Origin: Gardnerella vaginalis
Lineage (GTDB): Bacteria > Actinomycetota > Actinomycetes > Actinomycetales > Bifidobacteriaceae
DNA length: 46,532 nucleotides
Direction of reading: 5' to 3'
Assembly: GCA_946997215.1 (NCBI GenBank)
Contig: CAMPUL010000011.1
Span: 1 to 46,532 of the forward strand
A program made the position numbers and the translations under genes. The stretch's first letter is position 1; each line of letters starts with the position of its first letter. Below, piece after piece: positions 16,218 through 26,045 of this stretch. The notes beneath the pieces were generated by a model. That model saw only the letters and a list, made by a program, of their open reading frames with translations. It did no database searches and was not told where the DNA came from.

Positions 16218-16892
16218 ATGGAGATCGTCATCACTGGACGTCATACGCAAATTAAGCAAAGATTCCGTGACGTTGTAGAAAGCAAGATGAATCGTGTGAC
16301 CGCCATTGCTCCAGATGCTCAGCGCATTCAGATTGTGCTTAACACTGAGGGCAATCCAAGGCAGGCAGATACTGCAAAAAGAGTTGAAATTACTGTAGTT
16401 GCAGGAAGTACGGTTATTCGCGCAGAAGCATCTAGCGCAGATCAATACAGTGCATTAGATATGGCGTTAGATAAGTTGACGCTTCGCTTGCGCAGAACTA
16501 GAGATCGCCGCAAGGATCATCGTCGTGGCTACGAGCAGATGGTTCCAGTTGATTTGGGTGTTGTAGAGCCAGAAGTTGAAACAGCTGTTGAAGAAGTTGT
16601 TCAAGTTGATGGAACAAATAGTGCAGATGCTGCGGTTGCTTCCGACTTGGGTCCTGGCGAATCAGTGGAAGTGAGTGTTGGAGATACTCCTATTGTGATT
16701 CGTCGTAAGCTACACATTGCCGAGCCGATGAGCATTGATGAAGCATTGTACGAGATGGAACTTATTGGTCACGATTTCTTCCTGTTTGTAAATAAAGAAA
16801 CCATGCGTCCATCGGTTGTATACCGTAGGCATGGATGGAGTTATGGTGTGTTTGAGATTGATACTCCAGAAAATGTTGCTAAAAAGAAGTAA
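16218..16892 (+). CDS. hpf: Long-form ribosome hibernation promoting factor
   Basis: 224 residues, the long form found in Gram-positives and actinobacteria. I start at ATG 16218 because of the near-perfect AAGGAGG seven bases upstream and the canonical N-terminus MEIVITGRH; the longer in-frame reading to 16119 crosses the promoter. The N-terminal domain (about 1-100) binds the 30S decoding region; a basic stretch RRTRDRRKDHRRG (about 95-110) precedes an acidic linker, and the C-terminal dimerisation domain (about 160-220, IRRKLHIAEPMSIDEALYEM, YRRHGWSYGVFEID) joins two 70S into 100S. It is divergent from rnpB and is followed by a terminator and secA, as in many actinobacteria. Confidence 0.95.
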   Translation: MEIVITGRHTQIKQRFRDVVESKMNRVTAIAPDAQRIQIVLNTEGNPRQADTAKRVEITVVAGSTVIRAEASSADQYSALDMALDKLTLRLRRTRDRRKDHRRGYEQMVPVDLGVVEPEVETAVEEVVQVDGTNSADAAVASDLGPGESVEVSVGDTPIVIRRKLHIAEPMSIDEALYEMELIGHDFFLFVNKETMRPSVVYRRHGWSYGVFEIDTPENVAKKK

Positions 16893-16924
16893 CAAAACAG
16901 TAAAGAAACAGTAGAAGAATAAGG

Positions 16925-16942
16925 GTAAATAAAGTAAATAAA
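16925..16942. repeat. Perfect 9-bp tandem duplication after hpf
   Basis: GTAAATAAA at 16925-16933 and 16934-16942. Immediately upstream, AAACAGTAAAG and AAACAGTAGAAG form another near-duplicate pair after the hpf stop. Confidence 0.7.
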
Positions 16943-16961
16943 ATAACTCATATGAGTGCAA

Positions 16962-16994
16962 TGCCCGTCTAGTAATAAGCTAGGCGGGCATTTT
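16962..16994 (+). terminator. Intrinsic terminator after hpf
   Basis: TGCCCGTCTAG (16962-16972) pairs with CTAGGCGGGCA (16980-16990) with one internal mismatch and a 7-base loop, followed by TTTTA. Confidence 0.85.
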
Positions 16995-17054
16995 ATGCGT
17001 TGTTTTGGACTCGCGAGCTGCAAAAATCGTAGCCGTCGCGTAATATAGGCACAG

Positions 17055-17083
17055 TTTACGTCTATATTGGCTAGCCGAATAAT
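17055..17083 (+). promoter_or_regulatory. secA promoter
   Basis: TTTACG (17055-17060), 17-bp spacer, AATAAT (17078-17083), lying about 25 bases before the GTG start. Confidence 0.5.
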
Positions 17084-17107
17084 AGACACGACCTAAGGGA
17101 GCTAAAC

Positions 17108-19885
17108 GTGGTAGATATCGTTGATAAAGCCTTGCGCATGGGTGAAGGCCGTCAATTGAAGCGCCTTGAGAACGTTGCGAAGGCTGTGAATGCGCTTGAA
17201 GATCAAATTTCTGCGCTTTCGGACGAGGAACTTAAAGGACAAACGGCAAAATTCAAGCAAAAGTTAGACAATGGTGCGAAGCTTGATGACTTAATGCCAG
17301 AAGCCTTTGCTACAGTGCGAGAAGTTTCAAAGCGTACTCTTGGTCAGCGTCACTTTGACGTTCAGCTTATGGGCGGTGCAGCATTGCATTGGGGCAATAT
17401 TGCAGAAATGAAGACTGGCGAAGGTAAAACACTTGTTGCAACATTGCCTAGCTATTTAAACGCTTTGGAAGGCAAAGGCGTTCATGTTGTTACTGTTAAC
17501 GACTATCTTGCTAGCTACCAGAGTGAGCTTATGGGTCGTATTTACAGGTTCCTTGGAATGAGTGTTGGATGCATTATTACAGACCAGCAGCCACCAGAGC
17601 GCAGGAAGCAATACAACGCAGATATTACGTATGGCACAAACAACGAGTTTGGCTTTGACTATTTGCGAGACAACATGGCTTGGGAAAAGGGCGATCTTGT
17701 TCAGCGTGGTCATCACTATGCAATCGTCGATGAGGTTGATTCCATTCTTATTGATGAAGCTCGTACGCCACTTATTATCTCGGGACCTGCCGAAGGCGAT
17801 GTTACGCGTTGGTATCGCGAGTTTGCAAAGCTTGTTCTAAAGCTTGATCGCGATGTTGATTACAAGATTGACGAAAAGCGCAAGACTGCTGGTATTTTGG
17901 ATCCAGGCATTGCAAAGATTGAAGATTATTTAGGTATTGATAATCTTTACGAGCCAAGCAATACTGCTTTGATTGGCTATTTGAACAATGCTTTGAAAGC
18001 TAAGGAATTATTCCTTCTTGATCGCGATTACGTTGTTACTAATGGCGAAGTTTTGATTGTTGACGAGCACACCGGCCGTGTTCTTCCAGGTCGTCGTTAT
18101 AGCGAAGGCTTGCATCAAGCAATTGAAGCTAAAGAGAATGTGGAAGTAAAAGCAGAAAATCAGACTTTTGCAACTATTACTTTGCAAAATTACTTCCGCA
18201 TGTACGATAAGCTTGCTGGCATGACTGGTACTGCAGAAACGGAAGCTGCAGAGTTTATGGGAACATACAAGCTTGGTGTTCTTCCAATTCCTTCTAACCG
18301 TCCAGTTATTCGTATGGATAAGGACGATTTGATCTTCCGCACTAAGAAGGAAAAGCTTGCTGCGATTGTTCGAGATGTTGCTAAACGTCACGCAAAAGGT
18401 CAGCCTGTTTTGCTTGGTACTGCATCGGTTGAATCTTCCGAAATCGTTTCCTCGCTTTTGGACGTTGCTCGTATTCCTCATCAAGTGTTGAATGCTAAGC
18501 AAAACGCTAAGGAAGCAGCTGTTGTTGCTGTTGCAGGTCGTAAGGGTGCTGTGACTGTTGCTACAAACATGGCAGGTCGTGGTACAGATATTATGCTTGG
18601 CGGAAACGTTGAGTTCTTGGCAGATGCAAAGCTTAAGGCAGAAGGTTATTCTCCAGACGATACTCCAGAAGAGTATGAGAAGCGTTGGCCAGGCGTTTTG
18701 GCAGAAGTCAAAGAACAAGTTAAAGACGAGCACGAAGAAGTTAAAAAGCTTGGTGGCTTGTATGTTCTAGGCACTGAGCGTCACGAATCTCGTCGTATTG
18801 ATAATCAGCTTAGAGGCCGTTCTGGTCGTCAGGGTGATCCTGGCGAATCGCGATTCTACTTAAGCTTGGAAGACGACTTAATGCGTTTGTTCAACACTCA
18901 GCTTGTTGCTCGCGTTATGGCTAAGGGCTTGCCAGAAGGCGAACCAATCGAATCTAAGTATGTTTCTAACGGCGTTCGTACAGCTCAAAAGACTGTTGAA
19001 GCTCGTAACTTTGAAATGCGTAAGAACGTTTTGAAGTACGACGACGTTATGAACAAGCAGCGTACTGTTATCTATTCGGAGCGTCAAGCTGTTCTTAAGG
19101 GTGAAGATATTCACGAAGATATCTTAAAGTTCATTAAAGATACTGCAGATAGCTACGTTCGCGGAGCAATGAACGGTTCCGACAAGCCTAAGGATTGGGA
19201 TTGGGAAGGCCTTAAAGATGCTGTGAACGCAGTTATGCCAATTATTGTTGATTGGGATCAGCTTCGATTGCAAATTGAGCCTCTTAAAGGTCAAAAAGCT
19301 GTTGATACTTTAAGAGATACGATTGTAGATAGTGTAACAACTATTTACGCAGTGTTTGAAGAGCGAATGGGCTCCGATAGCTTGCGTCAGTTTGAGCGCA
19401 GAGTTGTTTTGGCTGTTCTTGATAGAAAGTGGCGTGAACATCTTTACGAGATGGACTACTTAAAGGATGGCATTGGCTTGCGCGGTATGGGTCAGCGAGA
19501 TCCTTTGGTTGAGTACCAACGCGAAGGCTTCCAAATGTACAACTCAATGATTGAAGCCATTAAGGAAGAGTCTATTCAGCTTCTGTTCCGCATGAATCTT
19601 GAGCAGATTGTTGCAGAAACAGAAAATCAAGATGATTCTTATATGGACGAAAGCATTGAGCAAGAGGAGCAACAAGAGCAAGAAGACGAGCATTCTGGAA
19701 TCGTTGGTCCTGCTCCTATGAGCCATGCAGAAGGCGAAGTTCCATTGAGCAAGCGTCCAAAGGCGGAGGAGTGGAAGACTCCTTGGGCAGATGGTCGTAC
19801 GTTCCCAGGAACAAATAAGAATGACGAATGCCCATGCGGATCTGGCAGAAAGTACAAGCTTTGCCACGGTCAAAATGAGGATTAA
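17108..19885 (+). CDS. secA: Preprotein translocase motor SecA
   Basis: ATPase that drives proteins through SecYEG; 925 residues. It starts with GTG 17108 after CTAAGGGAGC. Visible: Walker [10 protein letters not shown] (about 101-109), DEAD-type [20 protein letters not shown] (about 208-227), GTDIMLGGN and [22 protein letters not shown] in the second helicase domain, the helical scaffold ([18 protein letters not shown]), an acidic Glu/Gln-rich linker (about 845-870) and the C-terminal zinc-binding motif [14 protein letters not shown] that contacts SecB or lipids. It stands alone between two terminators. A tandem 16-bp repeat and a terminator follow. Confidence 0.98.
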   Translation: MVDIVDKALRMGEGRQLKRLENVAKAVNALEDQISALSDEELKGQTAKFKQKLDNGAKLDDLMPEAFATVREVSKRTLGQRHFDVQLMGGAALHWGNIAEMKTGEGKTLVATLPSYLNALEGKGVHVVTVNDYLASYQSELMGRIYRFLGMSVGCIITDQQPPERRKQYNADITYGTNNEFGFDYLRDNMAWEKGDLVQRGHHYAIVDEVDSILIDEARTPLIISGPAEGDVTRWYREFAKLVLKLDRDVDYKIDEKRKTAGILDPGIAKIEDYLGIDNLYEPSNTALIGYLNNALKAKELFLLDRDYVVTNGEVLIVDEHTGRVLPGRRYSEGLHQAIEAKENVEVKAENQTFATITLQNYFRMYDKLAGMTGTAETEAAEFMGTYKLGVLPIPSNRPVIRMDKDDLIFRTKKEKLAAIVRDVAKRHAKGQPVLLGTASVESSEIVSSLLDVARIPHQVLNAKQNAKEAAVVAVAGRKGAVTVATNMAGRGTDIMLGGNVEFLADAKLKAEGYSPDDTPEEYEKRWPGVLAEVKEQVKDEHEEVKKLGGLYVLGTERHESRRIDNQLRGRSGRQGDPGESRFYLSLEDDLMRLFNTQLVARVMAKGLPEGEPIESKYVSNGVRTAQKTVEARNFEMRKNVLKYDDVMNKQRTVIYSERQAVLKGEDIHEDILKFIKDTADSYVRGAMNGSDKPKDWDWEGLKDAVNAVMPIIVDWDQLRLQIEPLKGQKAVDTLRDTIVDSVTTIYAVFEERMGSDSLRQFERRVVLAVLDRKWREHLYEMDYLKDGIGLRGMGQRDPLVEYQREGFQMYNSMIEAIKEESIQLLFRMNLEQIVAETENQDDSYMDESIEQEEQQEQEDEHSGIVGPAPMSHAEGEVPLSKRPKAEEWKTPWADGRTFPGTNKNDECPCGSGRKYKLCHGQNED

Positions 19886-19895
19886 AGTCAAAGTC

Positions 19896-19935
19896 TTATA
19901 AAAGTAACGTTTTATAAAAGTAACGTTTTATAAAA
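19896..19935. repeat. 16-bp tandem repeat, 2.5 units, after secA
   Basis: TTATAAAAGTAACGTT at 19896-19911 and 19912-19927, then the half unit TTATAAAA at 19928-19935, running directly into the secA terminator. Confidence 0.92.
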
Positions 19936-19971
19936 ATGAGGCTGGTGTTAATGCATCAGCCTCATTCTTTT
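19936..19971 (+). terminator. Intrinsic terminator after secA
   Basis: ATGAGGCTG (19936-19944) pairs perfectly with CAGCCTCAT (19957-19965), followed by TCTTTT. It lies between secA and a convergent gene and may serve both strands. Confidence 0.85.
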
Positions 19972-19998
19972 GCGCGAATACACCTAAACTCGCTAGTT

Positions 19999-20538
19999 CT
20001 AAACTCGCGCACCTTTTCCAAACTCGCTATAGTCTTCGCTAGAAGTATTGTCCTTTTTTCTGCTCATAAGTAGGCCTGCTCCGCCAATCAAAAATAGGAA
20101 AGCGCTAACAGAGCCAGTGTAAATCGCAAAATATGGCACTAGGACGCTCAAAATCATGCCTAGAACGCCCAAAACAAACACGCTCCATAAAACTATAAGG
20201 GTAATTGAAACGTTCTTAAAATGGGGGTTTGGAGCAACAAAGTCGTCTCCGTATTCGTCCATTGTTTTATCAACATCGAGCCAGCTTGATGTTGTGTTAT
20301 CTCTTGGACCAGGTTTAGTGTTAAATGTTATGTTTTTTAATGGTTTTGCAGCTTGATTAATGCGTTTTCTAAAGATTTTTGCGCTTTTGGACTTTTCTAA
20401 ATCGTTAAAATCTTTTCTGTGCTCGCTAACGAATTGAGACCAATCGTCGTTAAAGTTTTGACTAAACGAATCGTCACCATTGCTATTTTCGTTATTATAC
20501 AAACGGTTATGGGAGTTGGTATTCTTAGAAGAAGTCAT
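19999..20538 (-). CDS. Small two-span membrane protein, function unknown
   Basis: 179 residues. The first 110 are polar, Asn/Ser/Asp-rich and probably cytoplasmic (MTSSKNTNSHNRLYNNE); two hydrophobic spans follow at about 108-130 (ITLIVLWSVFVLGVLGMILS) and 136-156 (FAIYTGSVSAFLFLIGGAGLL), then a short charged tail MSRKKD. I recognise no named domain; the layout resembles conserved hypothetical membrane proteins of bifidobacteria. It is convergent with secA and divergent from the acyltransferase gene. Confidence 0.75.
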   Translation of the reverse strand: MTSSKNTNSHNRLYNNENSNGDDSFSQNFNDDWSQFVSEHRKDFNDLEKSKSAKIFRKRINQAAKPLKNITFNTKPGPRDNTTSSWLDVDKTMDEYGDDFVAPNPHFKNVSITLIVLWSVFVLGVLGMILSVLVPYFAIYTGSVSAFLFLIGGAGLLMSRKKDNTSSEDYSEFGKGARV

Positions 20539-20610
20539 GAATTATACTGTAGCAAGTCTGCTTGATAGCGTGAATGCTGTTTTGTGAATCTTGCTAGAAT
20601 GGGGATTAGC

Positions 20611-21315
20611 ATGTTGTATTGGTTCTTTGTAAAGGGGTTTGGATTCATTGCTCGCTTAAGGATTCACCCTACTGCTCAAGGAGTCAACAATATTCCTAAA
20701 AAAGGTGGAGCGATTATCGCAGCAAATCATCTTGCTGTTATTGACGATGCGCTTTTACCTCTTACATGCCCTCGAATGATTCATTTTATGGGGAAAGCTG
20801 AGTATTTTGAAGGCAAAGGATTAAAGGGGCGATTCAAAAAGTGGTGGTTTACGTCTGTTGGCGTGTTTCCAGTGGATCGTTCTGGTGGATCAAAATCGCT
20901 TGGCGCGTTGAATCACGCTAAAGAAATCCTAGAAAAAGGTCAGCTTTTTGGTATTCACATTGAAGGAACAAGAAGCCCAGATGGAAAGCTTTATAAGGGT
21001 CATTCTGGCGCTGCAAGATTATCGCTAGAAACAGGATGTCCGATTGTTCCAGTTGCGATTATTGGCACGCGTGAACTTCAAAAACATGGTCAGATTATGC
21101 CTGCGAAGGGCAATACTAAGGCGATTTACGGAAAGCCAATCGAAGTTAGCAAGATGAGCCCAGAAGAAATTACGCACGATATTCTGCGAGATCTTACTAA
21201 TAAAGTAACAAAAGCAATCCAGCAAATGAGCGGTCAAGAGTACGTTGACGAATATGCGCAAACTGTTAAAAAGCGCATGTTAGAAGAGTCTCAAGCGAAA
21301 ACAGATAATCGTTAA
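20611..21315 (+). CDS. 1-acylglycerol-3-phosphate acyltransferase (PlsC-like)
   Basis: Membrane-associated acyltransferase, probably making phosphatidic acid from lysophosphatidic acid. From ATG 20611 it has 234 residues (MLYWFFVKGFGFIARL); GTG 20584 and ATG 20599 are possible upstream starts, and GGGG lies 6 bases before ATG 20611. The catalytic HX4D motif is NHLAVIDD (about 45), the glycerol-phosphate site is IEGTRSPDG (about 118-126), and IVPVAIIGT is conserved. A TAGAAT box at 20595-20600 could be a -10, giving a very short leader. It ends 9 bases from the convergent kinase gene. Confidence 0.9.
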   Translation: MLYWFFVKGFGFIARLRIHPTAQGVNNIPKKGGAIIAANHLAVIDDALLPLTCPRMIHFMGKAEYFEGKGLKGRFKKWWFTSVGVFPVDRSGGSKSLGALNHAKEILEKGQLFGIHIEGTRSPDGKLYKGHSGAARLSLETGCPIVPVAIIGTRELQKHGQIMPAKGNTKAIYGKPIEVSKMSPEEITHDILRDLTNKVTKAIQQMSGQEYVDEYAQTVKKRMLEESQAKTDNR

Positions 21316-21331
21316 GTTAAATAGTTAAATA
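21316..21331. repeat. 8-bp tandem duplication at plsC/kinase convergence
   Basis: GTTAAATA at 21316-21323 and 21324-21331, starting right after the acyltransferase stop and including the stop codon of the convergent kinase gene. Confidence 0.65.
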
Positions 21332-23622
21332 ATCGTTAACGTTACTGTTGTTGGATTTCCGCTTTCGTCTAGAACTCTAACTTGAGATCCTGGAGCCGCG
21401 GATTGGAATCTAACAGTGTGCATAAGATCGCCCAAAGGCGCAGAAACATTCACTTTTAGTCCAAGCGATTCAAGTATTCTTCTAGCATCATTAGCGTTCT
21501 TATTGCGCACATCTGGCATTGTTATAGTCTTTGGTCCCTTAGAAACGACAACATCGAGTTTATCTCCCCAATGCATTTGCGTTCCCTTTTGTACAGACGC
21601 GCTAATAATCTTGCCTTTTTCGATTTTGTCATTAAACTCTTCGCTGTAGTTTGGAACTAATTTTGCTTCGTTAAATGCCTTATCTGCTTCTTCTTTTGTA
21701 AGATTAACAACGTCTGGCATAGAAACAGGCATTGGTCCCTTAGAAAGAATCACAGTAATATTTTTATTGTGATTCATTTGCATTCCAGGAGTTGGCGAAA
21801 TCTCAACAACGCATCCTTTAGGAATTTCCAAAGAATAAATGTCTTCGCTTGGTTTATGCGTAATAGAAGTAAATCCTGCCTTTTTTAATGCTTTTATAGG
21901 ATCTTTTCCAGCATTGGAAGTTGGATCTATAATGTCTTCTGGAATAGTTGACTTGCGTACGCCTTTTGAAACAACAATTTTAACGCGGCCATTATTTCGC
22001 TTAGAGATTTTGCTGCCACTAAAATCTGGATTAGTGAAAATAATGTTTCCTTCGGGTATGTTGTCGCTAAAGTCTTTAGAAACCGAATAAGGAATATTAG
22101 ATATTTTAAGAGTGCGCTCGTAGTCTGCCCACGGAACGTTTGTTATTTTGCATGCACTTTGTGATGCGCATTCTTGCGTGTTTGGTTTTGGTAAAGACCA
22201 ATAGCTTCCAGGGCCTAAATAGTACCAGTACGCGCCAAATGCTACTGCGGCTGCTGCGATTGCTGCGCAACTTGCAGATATAATAATAATGTTTTTGCGC
22301 GTTTTCTTGCCATTTACGTCTGAATTATTAGACTTATTTCTTTTAGCTTTTAATCGTTCACTAATAAATTGCGGTGCGCGCATTGTAACAGTGAGCATAT
22401 TATTATCGTTAAAGTCTTCTAGAGGATTGCTACTTGTTGAAGACGAATAGTTTGAAGAATCCTCATTAAAAGCGGAGTTTTTTGTAGATAATGCTTGAGT
22501 TGCGTCAATATCAGCTGTTTTATCTATGTCTGTAGTTTTATCCATATCTACAGTCTTATTTAGCTCTTTTGTGTTAGATATAGTATCATTCGACGAATCA
22601 GAATTACCCAAAGTATTGCTATTAAAAGTATTGCTATTAATGCTAGGCGGAAGCGGTATTTGGGATTTTAGATTAGAGTTTTTATCTTCAAGTTTGTTTG
22701 CTATTATCGAGCCTACAAAAGATTGATTTTCTGCGTCTAAATCTACTTCAAACTTATATTGCCACTCTTGCTCGCTTAATCCAGCGCACACGCTTCTTAA
22801 AATATTAAGCGCTTTAGAAGCGTCACTTGGTCTTTTTTCCATTTCTCGAGCAGTAATCGAGCTAAGAAAATCAGCAACAGAAGAATTTATATCTTTGCAA
22901 ACAGTTTTTATAGAAGGAGTGTCTTCGTGAACATGCTTAAAAACAAGCGTTACTGGGTTGTCTGCGTTAAAAGGAACTCTGCCAGCAAGCATCTCCCAAG
23001 CCATCATTCCTGCGGAATATAAATCTCCTTGAGGAGTAGCAAGATTCTTCTCAATCATTTCTGGAGCAAGGTATGCGGCAGTTCCAAGAAGAAGACCCGT
23101 AGAAGAAAGAGTCGCTTGAGAAATTGCACGCGCAAGTCCAAAGTCGGTGATTTGCACGTTTCCGCGGTCGTTAATCAAAATATTTTCTGGCTTAATATCT
23201 CGGTGTACAACGCCAGCAAGGTGTGCGGATGCAAGACCATCTAAAGTTTGAGCTAACACGCGCAAAGTATCTTTTACGCTAAAAGTACCGTATTTGTTCA
23301 TTTCGTATCTAAGATTTACTCCATGAACATATTCCATAACTAAGTAGTCAAGTCCTTCAAATTCGCCAGTATCGTAAACTTGAACAATATGTGGATTTGC
23401 GATTGCAGCGGCAGAAGTTGCCTCTCTGCGGAACCTTGCAATAAATTGTTCTCGGTGAATTCCTTGAGCAAGTTGCGTATGCATGATTTTAAGCGCAACA
23501 GGGCGATTAAGACGCTCATCTTGCGCTTGATAAACAGTGGCCATGCCACCTTCCGCTATCTTTTTAACTATGCGATAGCGATTTTCAATACACATTCCCA
23601 GTTGCGCTTGAACTTCACTCAT
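21325..23622 (-). CDS. Membrane Ser/Thr protein kinase with PASTA domains (PknB/PknL type)
   Basis: 765 residues. Kinase domain about 16-280: glycine loop IAEGGMATVY, ATP lysine K45 (VALKIM), catalytic D142 (HRDIKPEN), DFG at 160-162, activation segment SSTGLLLGTAAYLAPE. A Ser/Asn/Asp-rich juxtamembrane region (about 310-440) contains repeated KT-D-DIDKT segments. One membrane span lies at about 444-468, then four extracellular PASTA repeats (the first degenerate; the last two beginning SMPDVVNL and TMPDVRNK), which in this family bind peptidoglycan fragments. It has a ribosome-binding site (AAGGGA). Next to a polyprenyl synthase, as mycobacterial and corynebacterial PknL is to IdsA2; a role in envelope growth signalling is inferred from the family. 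Confidence 0.95.
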   Translation of the reverse strand: MSEVQAQLGMCIENRYRIVKKIAEGGMATVYQAQDERLNRPVALKIMHTQLAQGIHREQFIARFRREATSAAAIANPHIVQVYDTGEFEGLDYLVMEYVHGVNLRYEMNKYGTFSVKDTLRVLAQTLDGLASAHLAGVVHRDIKPENILINDRGNVQITDFGLARAISQATLSSTGLLLGTAAYLAPEMIEKNLATPQGDLYSAGMMAWEMLAGRVPFNADNPVTLVFKHVHEDTPSIKTVCKDINSSVADFLSSITAREMEKRPSDASKALNILRSVCAGLSEQEWQYKFEVDLDAENQSFVGSIIANKLEDKNSNLKSQIPLPPSINSNTFNSNTLGNSDSSNDTISNTKELNKTVDMDKTTDIDKTADIDATQALSTKNSAFNEDSSNYSSSTSSNPLEDFNDNNMLTVTMRAPQFISERLKAKRNKSNNSDVNGKKTRKNIIIISASCAAIAAAAVAFGAYWYYLGPGSYWSLPKPNTQECASQSACKITNVPWADYERTLKISNIPYSVSKDFSDNIPEGNIIFTNPDFSGSKISKRNNGRVKIVVSKGVRKSTIPEDIIDPTSNAGKDPIKALKKAGFTSITHKPSEDIYSLEIPKGCVVEISPTPGMQMNHNKNITVILSKGPMPVSMPDVVNLTKEEADKAFNEAKLVPNYSEEFNDKIEKGKIISASVQKGTQMHWGDKLDVVVSKGPKTITMPDVRNKNANDARRILESLGLKVNVSAPLGDLMHTVRFQSAAPGSQVRVLDESGNPTTVTLTII

Positions 23623-23703
23623 GTAGTAAATCCCTTATACGAGTATTAAACCCACTACTTAAAGTGTACAGGTAATACAGTAAAGAATAGTCGCAATTTG
23701 TGC

Positions 23704-24807
23704 TTATTGCCATTCTTTAGGAATAAACATGCTAGAAATATTGTGCAAAATGACTTTACTATGATTGCTTAGTGAACTAGTGTCTATTCTTTCTTGCGAT
23801 TCAACCCAAAGATTATGAATGCGTTCTTTAGACTTACTTATAGCGCCGCTTTGATTGTAAATATCAATGATTTTTTTAACATCGTCTTCGCTTCGACTTT
23901 TAGAAGTGTATGCGTTTATAAGGAAGAGCTTATCTTCGGGAGTGCAAAGTTCTAAAGCATCTGCTAGAAGAACAGCGCGTTTTCCTTCTCGAATATCTCC
24001 TCCGATTGGCTTACCTGTGTGAGCAGAATCCGAAACAATATCTAAAAGATCGTCTGCAAGTTGGAATGCGATTCCTAAAGGATCTCCAATTTGATTTGCT
24101 AAGTCGATTGCGTAGTCTTTTTGCATTCCAGCAGCCAAAAATCCTAGTGCAAGAGGTGCAATAGTTGTGTAGCTTGCAGTTTTCCACCTAAAAACGTTTA
24201 TAGAAGATTCGGCAAGTTTTTGTGGATCATCTAAGCTCATCATTTCGATTGAAAGGTCTAGAATTTGGCCAATTCCAACGTTTTTTTGCATATTTGCAAA
24301 CTCGCATAAAACTTCATGCGGATTTTGTAAGTTTTCGCACGCTTTTCTAGATATATCGAAGCTTTGAGAAGCTAGAATGTCTCCCAGCATTAATCCAAGC
24401 CCAGTTCCAATATGCTGGCTGTTTGTGGCTTTAGATAGAGCACAATAAGCGCTTGGTTTTCCTCGTCTTAAAGCGGATTCGTCGATTATATCGTCGTGAA
24501 CAAGTGCTGCTGTTTGAAATACTTCTAGAGCGCAAGCAATGTCTAGCATTGCGTTTTTTGAGTTTTTGTAAGAATTGTCACTTTGTGTAGCTGAGTTGCT
24601 CTCTTTTGATGCGTCAAAAGCATACAGTGCTAATAAAGCTCTAAGTCGTTTTCCGCCTTCGCTAGACAAAATAGCTTGAGACACAACGTTTTTAAGTGTT
24701 TTATTGCAATTAGAAATAAGATTTTTGCAAGCTAAAGAATCAAATTGACTATAAATTAATTCGCCTATACGCGTATCGATGCATGACTTTTGCGAATCTA
24801 AACTCAT
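23704..24807 (-). CDS. Polyprenyl (geranylgeranyl-type) diphosphate synthase
   Basis: 367-residue all-trans prenyl transferase that condenses isopentenyl diphosphate with allylic diphosphates. The first aspartate-rich motif is VHDDIIDES (about 110-118) and the second FQLADDLLDI (about 245-254), with the conserved GGKRLRALL near residue 53 and GLMLGDILAS. Product length is not predictable by eye; IdsA-type enzymes supply carriers for cell-wall lipids or quinones. It lies 81 bases upstream of the kinase gene on the same strand, so co-transcription is likely. A minus-strand TATAAT (plus 24836-24841) lies upstream, adjacent to a duplicated 20-bp element. Confidence 0.93.
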   Translation of the reverse strand: MSLDSQKSCIDTRIGELIYSQFDSLACKNLISNCNKTLKNVVSQAILSSEGGKRLRALLALYAFDASKESNSATQSDNSYKNSKNAMLDIACALEVFQTAALVHDDIIDESALRRGKPSAYCALSKATNSQHIGTGLGLMLGDILASQSFDISRKACENLQNPHEVLCEFANMQKNVGIGQILDLSIEMMSLDDPQKLAESSINVFRWKTASYTTIAPLALGFLAAGMQKDYAIDLANQIGDPLGIAFQLADDLLDIVSDSAHTGKPIGGDIREGKRAVLLADALELCTPEDKLFLINAYTSKSRSEDDVKKIIDIYNQSGAISKSKERIHNLWVESQERIDTSSLSNHSKVILHNISSMFIPKEWQ

Positions 24808-24847
24808 ATCTACGAGTTATTCACATGGCTTAGACATTATAAAAGTG

Positions 24848-24899
24848 AGTATTTTCTAGGATTTATATATGACTTTTCCAGTATTTTCTAGGATTTATA
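24848..24899. repeat. Perfect 20-bp direct repeat, 32-bp period
   Basis: AGTATTTTCTAGGATTTATA occurs at 24848-24867 and 24880-24899. Both copies sit immediately upstream of the -10 of the prenyl synthase gene, in the divergent spacer with the DUF4192-like gene. The 32-bp spacing (about three helical turns) is compatible with an operator pair, or this may be a simple duplication. Confidence 0.85.
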
Positions 24900-24991
24900 G
24901 CCTTTAACCACATTGCTTAGTTTTTATTGCGCTATCGCTTTTGCGATGCAAAACTCTTATTTACAAAGTTAAAAGAAACAGCGAAACCAAT

Positions 24992-25054
24992 ACAGCAAGT
25001 ATCGAGTAACAAATATCAAATATCAAATAACGAATAACGAATAACGAATAACAA
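24992..25054. repeat. Nine-unit heptamer array
   Basis: Nine consecutive 7-bp units: ACAGCAA, GTATCGA, GTAACAA, ATATCAA twice, ATAACGA three times, ATAACAA. All end in A and have A, T or G at position 1. The array ends about 8 bp before the GGGAGG ribosome-binding site of the next gene. The same period as the 11021-11111 array but a different sequence. Confidence 0.88.
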
Positions 25055-25073
25055 ACATAATAAGGGAGGAATT

Positions 25074-26024
25074 ATGAAAACATTAAAAAACGAATCTAAA
25101 GGTTGCGAAATCAACGAAACGCAATTTTTTGAAGACAAAGATCATGAATATTCAACTTTTAAGGAGATGACAAATCTTTATGCTGCAAGTATGATTTGTA
25201 ACAACTCCGAAGAGTATTTTGCTATAAGCTGTGTTGCTGGAAAAACAGTAGAAAAGGTGGATTTTAATCATATTCCAAAAGAGTGCATAGCAGTTTTAGA
25301 CATTCCTAAAGATTATGTTAACAATCATCATGATTACAGCGATAATTGGATTGAAAATCTTAGATCTTTAGCTCCAGAATTTTTTGAAAAGTATATTGAT
25401 TACATAAACAGAGATTTAGATGTTAAATGTAAGCAGGAAGCATTCTCGGCTTTTGATATTTTTGCAAATCAATCAATACGCAACTGGCATAATATGATTT
25501 TCAAAAAAGAAGGAAACATTGTTGGCTACGACCTTATAATGCTGCCGATTGCAATGTTTGACAATATTAACGTTCGAGACACTTTGCTTGTAGATTTATT
25601 GGATTCTAAAGGTGAGTACTACAATATTGATTCGTTGCTTACTCTAGCTTTTGAGCCTAGAACAAAAGAAATCTCTAAGGATTTAAGATGTTTTCTAGAA
25701 GAAAAATTTAACGAAGAGCACGAGCTTCCAGATATTTGCAAAGCGTTAGACGTTGTAAATCTACTAAAAGCTATGGCTTGTGTTGTAGATGGAATCCCAG
25801 AGTTAAAAGTGCAAGTTTATGCTTTAATGTGCTATATAAGTTGGTGGTTTAGGCTGGGTGATGTTGAAAAATATGTTGAAATGGCGTTAGATATAGATCC
25901 TGATTGCTCAATGGTTAGAATAGTAGATAACGCATATAGGAATCATGTAGAGCCAGCGTGGTGTAGAAAATTCGCCACGCCGCAAGAAGAAAGTAATAAT
26001 GAATCGTCCTTAGAAGATGATTAA
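25074..26024 (+). CDS. DUF4192-like protein
   Basis: 316 residues, no signal peptide or membrane span. I do not recognise a catalytic motif. The C-terminal part (VYALMCYISWWFRLGDVEKYVEMALDIDP, about 265-295) resembles the end of actinobacterial DUF4192 proteins, where a small TPR-like unit with 'W...GD...A..AL..DP' pattern is typical; the N-terminal half is diverged. The GGGAGGAATT ribosome-binding site before ATG 25074 is strong. It lies between the prenyl synthase and the principal sigma factor. Function is unknown; the family assignment needs a profile search and is moderate. Confidence 0.7.
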   Translation: MKTLKNESKGCEINETQFFEDKDHEYSTFKEMTNLYAASMICNNSEEYFAISCVAGKTVEKVDFNHIPKECIAVLDIPKDYVNNHHDYSDNWIENLRSLAPEFFEKYIDYINRDLDVKCKQEAFSAFDIFANQSIRNWHNMIFKKEGNIVGYDLIMLPIAMFDNINVRDTLLVDLLDSKGEYYNIDSLLTLAFEPRTKEISKDLRCFLEEKFNEEHELPDICKALDVVNLLKAMACVVDGIPELKVQVYALMCYISWWFRLGDVEKYVEMALDIDPDCSMVRIVDNAYRNHVEPAWCRKFATPQEESNNESSLEDD

Positions 26025-26045
26025 CTTCTTAATGAAAAGTTGCCC

